From contig JBAOIA010000011.1 of assembly GCA_037045145.1 (NCBI GenBank), positions 682,001 through 746,000 on the forward strand: DNA of 64,000 nucleotides, read 5' to 3'. The position numbers and the translations under genes were made by a program. How positions within the stretch are numbered: the stretch's first letter is position 1; every line of letters starts with the position of its first letter. Of this stretch, positions 8,127 through 17,977 are shown one piece after another. Source of the DNA: Bacteroidia bacterium (GTDB lineage: Bacteria; Bacteroidota; Bacteroidia; AKYH767-A; OLB10). Under the pieces are notes generated by a model, which saw only the letters and a program-made list of their open reading frames with translations, was not told the origin of the DNA and did not search any database.

Positions 8127-9014
8127 TCAAGCTTTAGGATGTGCCTGTTTGTAGATGTTTTTTAGTTTATCAATAGTGTTGTGTGTATAGACCTGTGTTG
8201 CGGCAAGGCTGCTATGACCTAAAATTTCTTTGATTGCATTTATCTGTGCACCGCTGTTGAGCATTTCTGTTGCAAAGGTGTGGCGCAAAACGTGTGGACT
8301 TCTTTTTTTGTTGGTGGTCACCTGACTGAGCATTACATTAACTACCTTATAAACGAATTTGGGGTATAGTTTGTTACCATCATTTTTAATAAAAAAGTAT
8401 TCCGACTTGATTTTTTCATCAATGATGTTGTTCCGCTCATTTAAATAGACAGCTATAGCCTCTTTCATTTCCGGTGTTATGGGAATGATTCGCTCTTTAT
8501 TTCTTTTACCCAAAACTTTTAATGTCAGATTGTAGAGGTCAACATTATTATCTTTTAACCCTATCAGTTCGGCAAGACGCATACCTGTCTGATAAAACAT
8601 ATTTATAATTAGCTTGTCGCGAATACCTTCAAACCCTTCTTTAAACGCTACACCATCCAGTAGCTGATCCATTTTTTGCCGGTCAACAATTACAGGAAGT
8701 TTCTTGGCAGTTTTTGGCGAAACAATTTTCAGCATTGGATTTTGGCTGATGGTTTTTTCGCGCATCAAAAATTTGAAATAGGTTTTTAATGATGAGATTT
8801 TGCGGTTAACGGTTCGTGAATCTATTTTCCGGTCTAATAAAGAAACTATCCAACTACGAATAAAAAAATGGGTAATCTCCTCGGGTTTCTGTGCCTGATA
8901 GGTTTGGCCCATAAAATGAAAAAACTGCTTAAGGTCTATACCATAAGCAGTTAAAGTATGTTGCGAAAAACGTTTTTCGTATTGTAGAAACCGCAGGAAT
9001 TTTGCGTAAGGCAT
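8127..9014 (-). CDS. xerC: tyrosine recombinase XerC/XerD
   Basis: A 295-residue site-specific recombinase with the usual Xer length. Residues 1-90 form the SAM-like core-binding domain. The catalytic domain shows all expected residues: R146 (TGMRLAEL), K170 (LGKRNKER), H241 and R244 (HVLRHTFATE), H267 (LGHSS) and the nucleophile Y276 (YTHNT). It resolves chromosome dimers at dif with its partner Xer. The setting next to rpsU and hpf is the conserved chromosomal one, so it is not the integrase of a mobile island. XerC and XerD are hard to tell apart by eye; C is assigned by context. Confidence 0.88.
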   Translation of the reverse strand: MPYAKFLRFLQYEKRFSQHTLTAYGIDLKQFFHFMGQTYQAQKPEEITHFFIRSWIVSLLDRKIDSRTVNRKISSLKTYFKFLMREKTISQNPMLKIVSPKTAKKLPVIVDRQKMDQLLDGVAFKEGFEGIRDKLIINMFYQTGMRLAELIGLKDNNVDLYNLTLKVLGKRNKERIIPITPEMKEAIAVYLNERNNIIDEKIKSEYFFIKNDGNKLYPKFVYKVVNVMLSQVTTNKKRSPHVLRHTFATEMLNSGAQINAIKEILGHSSLAATQVYTHNTIDKLKNIYKQAHPKA

Positions 9015-9066
9015 ATTATTGTTTATGCCAAATATAAAGGCATATTCAATAGGTGCAGTTCATAAT

Positions 9067-9099
9067 AAGGCTTCCACAAAATGAATTATAAAAAGCCTT
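9067..9099. terminator. possible terminator after rpsU
   Basis: A 7-bp inverted repeat AAGGCTT/AAGCCTT with a 19-base loop lies just past the rpsU stop codon. The T-tract on the minus strand is poor, so termination is uncertain. Confidence 0.35.
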
Positions 9100-9109
9100 T
9101 TGTTAAGAA

Positions 9110-9313
9110 TTACATTGCGCCTTCGGCCTCTAGGCGCTGAAGTTTTGTGCGGTGTATTGCTTTTTTAACTTCTGTTCTGCGGGCAACAGATGGTTTTTCA
9201 TATGCCTGACGTGAACGCAGTTGTTTTACAACACCTGTTTTTTCAAACTTCTTTTTAAACTTCTTTAAAGCCTTATCCAAAGGCTCATTGTCTTTAATTT
9301 GAACAATAATCAT
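9110..9313 (-). CDS. rpsU: 30S ribosomal protein S21
   Basis: A 67-residue, strongly basic protein that opens with MIIVQIKDNEPLDKALKKFK, the conserved S21 head. The KPSVARRTEVKKAI and KLQRLEAEG stretches follow. It binds the 30S platform near the anti-Shine-Dalgarno region; in Bacteroidota S21 helps hide the 16S tail, in line with the lack of Shine-Dalgarno leaders in this window. It heads the rpsU-xerC-hpf group. Confidence 0.95.
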   Translation of the reverse strand: MIIVQIKDNEPLDKALKKFKKKFEKTGVVKQLRSRQAYEKPSVARRTEVKKAIHRTKLQRLEAEGAM

Positions 9314-9488
9314 ATTATAAATACAAAATGTTTTGGGAGCGCAAATGTAAGTAAATAATTGGCATAATAATCAATACAATAGAAAATTTTTAAGAAAGTA
9401 CTCCTCTGGCTGACTTTTGCCTTAACTATTGATTATTAAGGCGATGGATAAGATTTTATTACAGGGTTTATAATAAAACAAGCATAAA

Positions 9489-10763
9489 TTACAATAAATC
9501 TTTGCCAATATCTTTCCTATAATAGGCATTTTCGTAGGTGATTTCAGTTAATTGCCCATAGACTTTTTCGCGAGCTTCTGCCAGATTATTTCCCAATGCA
9601 TTTACAGCAAGTACACGCCCGCCATTGGATAGCACTTTACCATCCTTTAAGATTGTTCCTGCATGAAAAACCGTTGCACCTTTAACTTTTTCAAGACCTG
9701 AAATGGCTTTTCCTTTTTCATAGGTTTCGGGATAGCCGCCAGCAACCATCATAACTGTAAAAGAAGTTCTGTCATCTGTTTTTAGCTGAACTTGGTGTAG
9801 TTTTTTTTGTGCTACACTATTCATCAACTCAATAAAATCTGTTTTTATTCTTGGAAAAACAGATTCTGTTTCCGGGTCGCCCATACGGCAATTGTATTCA
9901 ATAACAAATGGGTCACTATTCACATTCATCAATCCGATAAACAGAAATCCGGTGTAAGAAATGTTTTCCTTTTTTAATCCGGTTATTGTTGGTCTTATGA
10001 TTTTGTCTTCTACTTTTTGCATAAATGCAGCATCGGCAAAAGGAACCGGTGAAACGGAACCCATACCACCGGTGTTAAGTCCGGTATCATTATCGCCTAT
10101 ACGTTTATAATCTTTTGCTTCTGGCAGCAGACAATAGTCGTTGCCATCGGTCAGAACAAAGACAGAGAGCTCTATGCCTTTTAGGAATTCTTCTATGACT
10201 ACTTTGCTTGCTGCTTTACCAAAAGGTTGATTGATGAGAAGATGATGCAATTGCTCCTTTGCCTCAGTTATGGTTTCGCAAATAATAACACCTTTGCCGG
10301 CAGCCAAACCATCCGCTTTTAGTACATAGGGCGCAGAAAGTGTTTTCAGGAAATCATAACCTTGCTGTAATTGCGTTGAGTCAAAGGTTTCATATCGTGC
10401 AGTGGGTATATTGTTCCGTAACATAAAAGCTTTAGAGAAATCTTTGCTGCCTTCAAGTCTGGCACCCGAACGTGCCGGACCAATTACAGGAACAGATTTT
10501 AATTCGCTATCAGCAAGAAAAAAATCATGAATCCCATTAACCAAAGGCTCTTCAGGACCCACAATAACCATGTCAATTTTCTTCTCATGCACAGTCTTTT
10601 TGATGTGTTCAAAATCATTTATACTGCCTGAAATGTTTGTTCCTAACTGTAAAGTGCCTGCATTGCCGGGCATAATATATAAGTGTTTCAGTAATGCACT
10701 CTCACTCAGTTTTTGTGCAAATGCATGTTCGCGTCCACCAGACCCAAGCAATAAAATATTCAT
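9489..10763 (-). CDS. purD: phosphoribosylamine-glycine ligase
   Basis: A 424-residue ATP-grasp enzyme that joins glycine to 5-phosphoribosylamine, step two of purine synthesis. The ATG at 10763 (MNILLLGSGGREHAFA) is chosen over an in-frame ATG 14 codons upstream because it opens directly on the conserved GSGGREHA motif. Also seen: PYVLKADGLAAGKGV (ATP-grasp), GTGGMGS-like NTGGMGSVSPVP, and IEYNCRMGDPETE near the catalytic metal site. Length is normal. It stands alone here; purF lies 2.7 kb away on the same strand and is not in the same operon. Confidence 0.95.
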   Translation of the reverse strand: MNILLLGSGGREHAFAQKLSESALLKHLYIMPGNAGTLQLGTNISGSINDFEHIKKTVHEKKIDMVIVGPEEPLVNGIHDFFLADSELKSVPVIGPARSGARLEGSKDFSKAFMLRNNIPTARYETFDSTQLQQGYDFLKTLSAPYVLKADGLAAGKGVIICETITEAKEQLHHLLINQPFGKAASKVVIEEFLKGIELSVFVLTDGNDYCLLPEAKDYKRIGDNDTGLNTGGMGSVSPVPFADAAFMQKVEDKIIRPTITGLKKENISYTGFLFIGLMNVNSDPFVIEYNCRMGDPETESVFPRIKTDFIELMNSVAQKKLHQVQLKTDDRTSFTVMMVAGGYPETYEKGKAISGLEKVKGATVFHAGTILKDGKVLSNGGRVLAVNALGNNLAEAREKVYGQLTEITYENAYYRKDIGKDLL

Positions 10764-10973
10764 GCTAAATTTCTTTCTGCAATGATAAATAAATATGGCG
10801 TGCATTTACAGTTTGTTTGTTAACCGGTAGTCTGAATACTGTGCTGAAAGGGCATATTTCTATATTAAGACAAGGAGCTGCCAATAACTGATTTTTTTAC
10901 TTTATTTTTATGCCGTAGAAATTTCTGATTGGCAAAAGAAACTACTTTATCATTTTAGCAAAAACAACTTTTG

Positions 10974-11426
10974 ATGAGCAGCCTTTTTAACAAACAAGAT
11001 AACGAAAGAATTGTTGCACGTGTTGCAGCAGTTCAATCGGAAAAAAAAGCTATTTGGGGAACAATGTCGGCAGAGCAAATGTTGTTGCATTGCCAACAGC
11101 CATTTAAAGTGGTGTTTGAAGAGTTGAAACTTAAACGCAGCCTGGTGGCAATTCTTTTTGGAGGTTTAATAAAAAAATCAGCCTTGGATGATAAAGCATT
11201 TAAAGCAAACTTACCTACAGCAACAGAATTTAAAACCAACCATCTGAATCCGGAATTTGAAACAGAAAAGAAAAATCTGATTGCCTGTATTCAGAAATTT
11301 CAGTCTGCAGGCCCCGAAGGTGTAACGCAACAACCACATCCTTTTTTTGGAAAAATGACAGATAATGAGTGGGATAAGCTTATGTACAAACACCTTGATC
11401 ACCACTTAAGACAATTTGGCGCATGA
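10974..11426 (+). CDS. DUF1569/DinB-like protein
   Basis: A 150-residue helical protein. The spaced histidines in MLLHCQQPFK and in the C-terminal LMYKHLDHHLRQFG fit the three-His metal site of the DinB/YfiT four-helix fold, and the pattern TQQPHPFFGKMTDNEWDKL is typical of DUF1569. No defined substrate is known; related proteins are metal-dependent thiol transferases. The start is the ATG at 10974, with a TTG just before it. It overlaps the lptC gene by 4 bases (ATGA), so the two are translationally coupled, though no functional tie is evident. Confidence 0.75.
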   Translation: MSSLFNKQDNERIVARVAAVQSEKKAIWGTMSAEQMLLHCQQPFKVVFEELKLKRSLVAILFGGLIKKSALDDKAFKANLPTATEFKTNHLNPEFETEKKNLIACIQKFQSAGPEGVTQQPHPFFGKMTDNEWDKLMYKHLDHHLRQFGA

Positions 11427-11983
11427 AATGGAGGTTCATACCTGTGGTTTTTATAATATCTTTGCTTATGATGTCATGTGAAAATGATATAGAGCAAGTA
11501 AAATTAGTTACAGGTAACATTGTTGAACCTATTGAAAGTGCTAAAGGACTTGAAATTTTATACAGTGACTCAGGTAAAGTTAAAGTTCGCATATCTGCAG
11601 GTGAGATGAATCGTTATTTGCAGCCCAAGCCTATCACAGAAATGCCAAAAGGTGTTAAGATTGATTTTTTTGATGACAACCTGAAGGTGACTTCCACACT
11701 CACTAGCGACTATGCCGTGCGTGACGATTTTAATAAAAACATGGAAGCAAAAAAGAACGTGGAGGTTGTGAATGTTAAAGGAGACAAGTTAATGACAGAA
11801 TATTTGAAATGGGATGAAAAAACAGGGCTGATATCCTCTCCCGAATTTGTAAAAATAATTACTGCCGATGAAATAATATATGGCAACGGTTTTGAGTCAA
11901 ATCAGGATTTCAGTCGCTACAAAATATTTAATATCAAAGGCATTATTAACCTGAAGAAAAATGAAAATACTGAGAATACTTGA
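11423..11983 (+). CDS. lptC: LPS export periplasmic lipoprotein LptC
   Basis: A 186-residue protein with a lipoprotein signal (LLMMSC, Cys19) followed by one domain of successive beta strands, as in the LptC beta-jellyroll. The motif GLEILYSDSGKVKVRISAGEM and later VEVVNVKGDKLMTEYLKWDEKTG match LptC/YrbK proteins. It would pass lipopolysaccharide from LptB2FG to LptA in the periplasm. Bacteroidota versions carry a lipid anchor instead of a TM helix, as here. It overlaps the genes on both sides (4 bases before, 23 after). Confidence 0.82.
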   Translation: MKWRFIPVVFIISLLMMSCENDIEQVKLVTGNIVEPIESAKGLEILYSDSGKVKVRISAGEMNRYLQPKPITEMPKGVKIDFFDDNLKVTSTLTSDYAVRDDFNKNMEAKKNVEVVNVKGDKLMTEYLKWDEKTGLISSPEFVKIITADEIIYGNGFESNQDFSRYKIFNIKGIINLKKNENTENT

Positions 11984-12158
11984 GATATCATGGCTAATAA
12001 TAGCCATAGGTTCATTATGTGCCGGAGTCTATAAATTGATTTCAGCAGGACTCAATCAGGCTGTATTTATTTTTGCTATCTCTATTATAGCATTTGTTTT
12101 TTTTATGATAAGACGAAAACAAAGAATTGCAATGGAGAAGCAAAATACTTCACGATAA
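11961..12158 (+). CDS. small two-helix membrane protein
   Basis: A 65-residue protein with two hydrophobic segments (about 8-27 and 32-50) and a basic C-terminal tail (MIRRKQRIAMEK). It begins inside the last codons of lptC, which supports a real gene in the operon. Similar small proteins often follow lptC in Bacteroidota; no function is known. Coding is supported by the clean two-helix pattern and the overlap. Confidence 0.6.
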   Translation: MKILRILEISWLIIAIGSLCAGVYKLISAGLNQAVFIFAISIIAFVFFMIRRKQRIAMEKQNTSR

Positions 12159-12195
12159 TTACTTTTGCAGCACTAAATTGATTTAATACCTGATA

Positions 12196-13479
12196 ATGAT
12201 TTCCGACTATCTTCCTGCCATACTTGCATCGCTTGCTTTTGTTGCATTTTATTCAGGGATAGAAATTGCCTATCTGTCAAGCAATAAATTTAAAATTGAG
12301 CTCGACAGTAAGCAAGGAAAGTGGAGTGGCAAAATCTTATCTTATTTCAGCAAATCGCCTTCGCGTTTTATCTGCACCATACTTGTAGGTGTAAATATCT
12401 CATTGGTTATTTATGGTACCAATATGAGTGGTTTACTCAATCCCTATTTGCAACAGTGGTTACCTCAGCAACTTAACAGTGAAATTAGTCGTTTGATAAT
12501 CGAAACATTAATAACCACATTCTTTTTACTTATTGCAGGTGAATTTTTACCCAAAATTTTATTCAGTATTAACCCTAACGAAACACTCAACATGTTTACC
12601 TGGTTTATATGGCTGAGCTACATTATACTTTTCCCAATTGTTTGGCTGATACTTAAACTGGCACATTTTCTTTTACGCAATGTTTTTAAAGTTGATTTTG
12701 TAGAGGAGACCTCCGGTTTTGGTCGTGTAGATTTGGATAATTTTATTGAAGAGATAAGCGAAAATTCAGGTGGCAATGGCGAATACAATAAAGAAATTCA
12801 GATGTTTCAGAATGCACTCGATTTCGATAGCTTAAAGGTGCGTCAATGTATGATACCGCGTAATGAAATTATTTCGCTCAGCAATAAGGAGTCTGTAGAA
12901 ACATTAAGAAAGAAATTTGTTGAAACAGGGTTATCTAAAATAATGATTTATCAGGATACCAGAGATAACATCATTGGGTTTGTGCACAGCTATGAAATGT
13001 TTAAAAATCCTGAAAGTATCATGTCAGTTTTGTTGCCTGTATCAATTTTCCCGGAAACTTTGCCTGCACGTGAGTTACTCACACATCTTACTGCCAATCA
13101 TCGTAGTGTTGCCATTGTTGTTGATGAATATGGTACTACCTCAGGTATGGTAACCATTGAAGATATAATTGAAGAGATTTTTGGTGAAATTGATGATGAA
13201 CATGACATTGATGTTTATCTGGAGCAGAAAATATCGGAAACAGAATTTTTATTTGCGGGAAGACTTGAGGTTGATTATCTGAATCAGAAATACAATCTTG
13301 AGCTGCCGGAATCAGAATTATATACCACCTTGGCAGGACTGATTTTTAATCATCTTGAAGATATTCCGCATGTAAAAGAACAATTCACCATTGGCAGCTA
13401 CAAGTTAACTGTTGAACAGATAAGTGGAAATAAAATTGAACAGGTAAGACTTGTGATTTTGGTTAATGCCGAAAACTGA
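12196..13479 (+). CDS. CNNM/CorC-type transporter (hemolysin family, DUF21-CBS)
   Basis: A 427-residue protein with domains in order: a DUF21 membrane domain with four hydrophobic segments (about 1-180), two CBS repeats (about 200-330, with RQCMIPRNEI at the start) and a C-terminal CorC/HlyC domain (about 340-425). The EYGTTSGMVTIEDIIEEIFGEI stretch closes the second CBS repeat. The family exports Mg2+ or Co2+ or regulates such export. A gldE-type gliding protein is a related possibility, but no gld genes are near. It begins 37 bases after the small membrane gene, so it may belong to the lptC transcript. Confidence 0.85.
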   Translation: MISDYLPAILASLAFVAFYSGIEIAYLSSNKFKIELDSKQGKWSGKILSYFSKSPSRFICTILVGVNISLVIYGTNMSGLLNPYLQQWLPQQLNSEISRLIIETLITTFFLLIAGEFLPKILFSINPNETLNMFTWFIWLSYIILFPIVWLILKLAHFLLRNVFKVDFVEETSGFGRVDLDNFIEEISENSGGNGEYNKEIQMFQNALDFDSLKVRQCMIPRNEIISLSNKESVETLRKKFVETGLSKIMIYQDTRDNIIGFVHSYEMFKNPESIMSVLLPVSIFPETLPARELLTHLTANHRSVAIVVDEYGTTSGMVTIEDIIEEIFGEIDDEHDIDVYLEQKISETEFLFAGRLEVDYLNQKYNLELPESELYTTLAGLIFNHLEDIPHVKEQFTIGSYKLTVEQISGNKIEQVRLVILVNAEN

Positions 13480-13487
13480 ACTTCTTA

Positions 13488-15389
13488 TTAATAAGCTCTG
13501 GCATTGATTCCCTGTATGTAGTTAATGAAAGCTTTACTCACCACTTTATTGCCACCGGGGGTTGGGTAGTTTCCTGTAAAATACCAATCACCTTTATTCT
13601 GCGGACAAGCAGTATGCAGGTCTTCTATTTTCTGAAAAATTATTTCTACATCAGATTTACAGTCTTCAGGTTTTAGCATTGATGTGATTTTTGCCGAAAG
13701 TTGCTCAGGTGAAAAAGGATTATATAAATCACGCACATAATTTTTCATTTCATTTACTCCCAATTCAAGTTGTTGTTTGCAGTGCATGTAGGTTTCTTCA
13801 ATAATATGTTCCATATTATTTTCTTCAAGCAAAGCAATGGCAGCTTTGAACGCACACAGGTCTCCGATTTTTGCCATGTCAATACCATAACAATCGGGAT
13901 AGCGTATCTGTGGCGCTGACGAAACAATAATTATTTTCTTAGGACCTAAACGATCGAGCATTCTGATAATAGAATTTTTTAATGTTGTGCCACGCACAAT
14001 GCTATCGTCAATAACCACTAAATTGTCTATGCCTTTTCTGATAGTACCGTAAGTAATATCATAAACGTGTGTCACCATATCACTTCTGTCGTCATCGTTT
14101 GTGATGAAGGTGCGTAACTTGGCATCTTTAATTGCTATTTTTTCAAACCTTGGTTTAATAGAAAGGATTTCATTGAGTTTCTCATCAGAGATTTCTTTTC
14201 CTAAAGCTTTTAATTTTTTCTTCTTTACTTCACGAAGATAATCTTCCATTCCCTGCATCATTCCATAAAAGGCAACTTCTGCAGTATTGGGTATGAAGGA
14301 AAAAACAGTATTTCTTAAATCGTTATCAACAGCAGGCAAAATACTTTTACAGAGAAGTCGTCCTAGTTCTTTTCGTTCCTGATAAATTTCTGCATCGCTG
14401 CCTCTTGAAAAATAGATTCTTTCAAACGAACAAGATTTGCGTTCTACGGGCTCTTTGATGCACGGCATTGAAATGTGTCCGTTTTTTTTCATTATCAGTG
14501 CATGGCCTGGTTTTATTTCTGTTATGTCACTGAACGATAAATTGAATGCAGTTTGAATGGCAGGTCGCTCGCTGGCAACTACTACCACTTCATTGTCGGC
14601 ATACATATAGGCAGGACGGATTCCGGCAGGATCGCGAAGCACAAATGCATCACCATGACCCATCATGCCGCATATAACATAACCACCATCCCACTTTTTT
14701 GAAGATTGTTTAAGGATACTTTCCACATCAAGATGCTCGGCAATGAGTGGTGAAATTTCTTGCTTGCTATATCCCTTCTCTTTAAAAGCATAGTACAGCC
14801 GTTCATTTTCTTCATCAAGGTAGTGACCAATATTTTCCATTACAGTCACCGTGTCGGCTTTTTCTTTTGGATGCTGACCAATACGAATCAGATTTTCAAA
14901 TAACTCATCAACATTGGTCATGTTAAAATTTCCGGCCACAACAAGGTTGCGTGTCATCCAGTTGTTTTGTCGCAGAAAAGGATGACAGGCCTCTATGCCA
15001 TTGCCGCCATAGGTGCCATAGCGCAAGTGTCCCATCCAAACTTCTCCACTAAAGGCAAGATGTTTTTTCATCCATGCTGTATCATTCAGTTTGGAAACAT
15101 CACCATTAACATCAACTTTAAACTTATTGTAGATTCTGGAAAAAATATCCTGAATGGCATGTTTATCATTAGACCGGTAGCGACTGATGTAGCGTGTTCC
15201 GGGTTCGGCATCAAATTTTATGTTGGCAACACCTGCACCATCTTGCCCACGGTTATGCTGTTTCTCCATCAGCAGATAGAGTTTGTTTAAAGCATAAAAT
15301 GGTGTACCGTATTTTTTATGGTAATAGTCAAGGGGCTTTAGTAGCCTTATCATGGCTACGCCACATTCGTGATGAAGTATGTCTGACAT
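13488..15389 (-). CDS. purF: amidophosphoribosyltransferase, long form
   Basis: A 633-residue enzyme that makes 5-phosphoribosylamine from PRPP and glutamine, the first step of purine synthesis. The start at 15389 gives MSDILHHECGVAMI: C9 is the likely N-terminal nucleophile after removal of an eight-residue leader. The glutaminase part has QHNRGQDGAG and MGHLRYGTYGG. The PRPP site is VVIDDSIVRGTTLK near residue 470. It is over 100 residues longer than E. coli PurF, with an extra C-terminal region (about 540-633); this matches the long Bacteroidota type. It converges on the CNNM gene with only 8 bases between the stops. Confidence 0.9.
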   Translation of the reverse strand: MSDILHHECGVAMIRLLKPLDYYHKKYGTPFYALNKLYLLMEKQHNRGQDGAGVANIKFDAEPGTRYISRYRSNDKHAIQDIFSRIYNKFKVDVNGDVSKLNDTAWMKKHLAFSGEVWMGHLRYGTYGGNGIEACHPFLRQNNWMTRNLVVAGNFNMTNVDELFENLIRIGQHPKEKADTVTVMENIGHYLDEENERLYYAFKEKGYSKQEISPLIAEHLDVESILKQSSKKWDGGYVICGMMGHGDAFVLRDPAGIRPAYMYADNEVVVVASERPAIQTAFNLSFSDITEIKPGHALIMKKNGHISMPCIKEPVERKSCSFERIYFSRGSDAEIYQERKELGRLLCKSILPAVDNDLRNTVFSFIPNTAEVAFYGMMQGMEDYLREVKKKKLKALGKEISDEKLNEILSIKPRFEKIAIKDAKLRTFITNDDDRSDMVTHVYDITYGTIRKGIDNLVVIDDSIVRGTTLKNSIIRMLDRLGPKKIIIVSSAPQIRYPDCYGIDMAKIGDLCAFKAAIALLEENNMEHIIEETYMHCKQQLELGVNEMKNYVRDLYNPFSPEQLSAKITSMLKPEDCKSDVEIIFQKIEDLHTACPQNKGDWYFTGNYPTPGGNKVVSKAFINYIQGINARAY

Positions 15390-15546
15390 TGGGCTACAAA
15401 GATATAGCAAAAATCAGTACACGACAATATGTCAATGCTTAATTAATGATTTTTATGGATTGGTTTAGCTGTAGGCAGTTTGTCCTCTCCATCAGAATTT
15501 CAATTTCTAAATAGATTTTCAAATCCCTGTTGCTACAGAAGTACTG

Positions 15547-17256
15547 TTACTTGTGAAGCTGAAATACAAACTCCAAGCCACCGCCTTTTCTGGATTTTGC
15601 AGATATTGTTCCACCATGCATGGTTATGGCATTTTTTACAATAGAAAGTCCGAGTCCTGAACCACCTGTTTCTCGGGTTCTGCCTTCATCAACCCTATAA
15701 AAGCGTTCAAAAATTCGAGGCAGGTGTTTTTGGTCCGAAATCCCGACCCCGGTGTCGGCAAATGAAAAATAGTAATAATCCTTGTCTTCTTTTATCAGGG
15801 TCAAAAAGATATTTATGTTTTTACCTGCATATCGAATGGCGTTGTCAAATAAATTTTTAAATATTGATTTTATTAAACTTTCATTTGCATTGATGATGGT
15901 TTGCTCAGGCAGCTTCACGTGAAGGGTAATGTTGTTGTCTCGAAGCAGAATAGCATACTCTTCCTGAATTTTCTTTAAGAGAAAAGAAATGTCAAGTGGA
16001 CTCTTTTTAAAGGTGTATCCGGCTTCATCAATCTTATTGATTAGGTTCATGTCTTGAACCAACTCGGTTAAGACCTTGGTTTGATTGAATGCCTGCGTAA
16101 TAAAATATTGTTGCGTTTTTGTATCTAGATTTTTTTCCAAAACAGTTTCCAAATAGCCACTTACTCCAGTAATTGGAGTTCGGAGTTCGTGCGCAATGTT
16201 GCTTATCATCTGTTGTTTCAAAATTTTTACTTCTTCCTGCTTAGAAATATCGTTGATGACAACTTCAAAACTTTTATCTTCAAATAGTATAGCCCGTACA
16301 GAGAATATTTTTCCCTGTTTTTGAATTTTATACTCTTTATAATTGTCTTTATCATTGTTTAGAAACTGCTGCAGTTCTTCAAAGGCGCTGTCAACAAAAA
16401 TAACTTTAGGGTCTGAACTGTTTTCATCGGTAATAATATGTGTGTATTGAATAAATAATCCATTATACAACTCAGCATTTTTATCAACCGTAAAAAAACA
16501 AATTCCCTCTTGAGAACTATGGATGTGTTGCAGTAGTTTTTCGCGTTCTAACTCAATCTTGTTTTTGTTAGCTCTTAATTGTTTGTAGTTTTCAGCAATT
16601 TCCTTACCTATTTCACCAATTTCATTTTTAGGAAAATTTAATGCGGCTTTTGCTTTTGGGTTAACTGCATAATTACGGAGTTCGTTTATAGAATTGCCAA
16701 AGCTATTTGCAATCCAATTCACAAGTATTAGTAAAATACAGAACAGCATTAACGTAAAATACAGAAAAACATTATCTGACTTAAAAAAGCTCTGCACCTG
16801 GATATCGTTTGGAAGGGCCACTCGAACAAAATAATCACCTTCGTTTTTTGCAAAATACAGATATTCCTTTCCTGTGGAGTGAGAAAGTCTAATATCTGTT
16901 CCAGTTCGGTTTTTGATGGAATTAGCAATTTCCGGCCGGCCTAAATGGTTTTCAAGTTTGTTCCATCCTAAAACAGAATTATCGTAAAGCACCTTACCGC
17001 TTCTATTGATAATGGTTAGCCTTAAATTTGCCGGAAATAAATTAGAGAGATTATCTAGAATGAGAATGTACTGATCCGGAGTTTTTTTTGCGATACTTTC
17101 ATTTACAATATCGGCATATGTTCCCAGTTTTCCTTCAATAGCCTCTGACTTAAATCTCTTTTCACGAGTTTGTTCAAACAAAAAAACACTTAGTGCAAAT
17201 AATGCAAACGCAATGGAAATGTATAGAAAAAGACGTTGTTTGAAAGAAAGTTTCAT
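15547..17256 (-). CDS. phoR: sensor histidine kinase PhoR-like
   Basis: A 569-residue kinase. TM helices at about 9-28 and 163-184 enclose a periplasmic sensor region. A HAMP-like linker and a PAS-like stretch (about 245-340) follow. The phospho-accepting H356 lies in NIAHELRTPITG, and the ATPase domain has the N-box NLFDNAIRYAG and a G-box DTGVGIS. It overlaps the response regulator gene by 4 bases and sits at the end of the pst/pho cluster, so the signal is most likely phosphate limitation sensed via PstSCAB-PhoU. The closing GGSGLGLSIVKNAI motif is intact. Confidence 0.88.
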   Translation of the reverse strand: MKLSFKQRLFLYISIAFALFALSVFLFEQTREKRFKSEAIEGKLGTYADIVNESIAKKTPDQYILILDNLSNLFPANLRLTIINRSGKVLYDNSVLGWNKLENHLGRPEIANSIKNRTGTDIRLSHSTGKEYLYFAKNEGDYFVRVALPNDIQVQSFFKSDNVFLYFTLMLFCILLILVNWIANSFGNSINELRNYAVNPKAKAALNFPKNEIGEIGKEIAENYKQLRANKNKIELEREKLLQHIHSSQEGICFFTVDKNAELYNGLFIQYTHIITDENSSDPKVIFVDSAFEELQQFLNNDKDNYKEYKIQKQGKIFSVRAILFEDKSFEVVINDISKQEEVKILKQQMISNIAHELRTPITGVSGYLETVLEKNLDTKTQQYFITQAFNQTKVLTELVQDMNLINKIDEAGYTFKKSPLDISFLLKKIQEEYAILLRDNNITLHVKLPEQTIINANESLIKSIFKNLFDNAIRYAGKNINIFLTLIKEDKDYYYFSFADTGVGISDQKHLPRIFERFYRVDEGRTRETGGSGLGLSIVKNAITMHGGTISAKSRKGGGLEFVFQLHK

Positions 17257-17936
17257 AGTTTCATTAAGTCGAACTTATATCCGTAGCCTAAGCGATTGGA
17301 AATAACATTGCCATATTCTTCCAATTTCTTTCTTAATCGTGTAATATGTACATCAACTGTGCGCTCTGTAACAAATACGTTATTGCCCCAAACACCTTCT
17401 ATAATTTCCTGCCTTGAAAAAATACGGTTTGGGTTCTTGGCGAGTTTTTGTAAAATTTCAAACTCTGTTTTTGTTAAGTTAATAAGTTTTCCTTTGATAA
17501 AAGCTTCTTTGTTCTTTGTATTTATTTCAAGGTCTTTAAATTCCAGTGTTTCTTTTTGTTCTGTAGTTTCATTTTTGAATCTTTTGAGAATGGCTTTAAT
17601 ACGAGCACTGACTTCTTTAATGGAGAACGGTTTGGAAATGTAATCGTCAGCACCCACAGAAAATCCTGTTAACATATCGTTTTCGGTATTCTTAGCAGTT
17701 AAAAAAATTACCGGGATTGTACTTCCATCGAGTCGAATCTTTTCCAACATTTTATAGCCCGACATACCATCCATCATCACATCCAGTAAAATTAATTGTG
17801 TTTGTGGGTTTAGTTTGGCCAGTGCTTCTTCAGCAGAATAGGCAGTATCTACAATGTAGCCTTCGCTTTTGAGGTTGAATTCAAGAATTTCACAAATACT
17901 TTTGTCGTCATCAACAATTAGAATATTCTCGTTCAT
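17253..17936 (-). CDS. phoB: OmpR/PhoB-type response regulator
   Basis: A 227-residue two-domain regulator. The receiver domain has the acidic pair D10/D11, phospho-acceptor D52 (LILLDVMMDG) and K103 region (SKPFSIKEV). The C-terminal winged helix (about 130-225) carries the recognition helix VFVTERTVDVHITRLRKKL. It would bind direct-repeat operators upstream of phosphate genes. It is translationally coupled to the phoR-like kinase and lies 41 bases after phoU. Confidence 0.9.
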   Translation of the reverse strand: MNENILIVDDDKSICEILEFNLKSEGYIVDTAYSAEEALAKLNPQTQLILLDVMMDGMSGYKMLEKIRLDGSTIPVIFLTAKNTENDMLTGFSVGADDYISKPFSIKEVSARIKAILKRFKNETTEQKETLEFKDLEINTKNKEAFIKGKLINLTKTEFEILQKLAKNPNRIFSRQEIIEGVWGNNVFVTERTVDVHITRLRKKLEEYGNVISNRLGYGYKFDLMKL

Positions 17937-17977
17937 TTAGGAGAGATAGCAGTGTCAAAGATAGTTAATAGTTTATT

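Noticed and set aside
8127..9014. Xer recombinase as integrase of a mobile island
   Set aside because: It sits in the conserved rpsU-xerC-hpf setting, away from the repeats and accessory genes.
13485..13496. CTTATTAATAAG palindrome between convergent genes
   Set aside because: It is AT-only and too weak for a terminator; chance in this composition.
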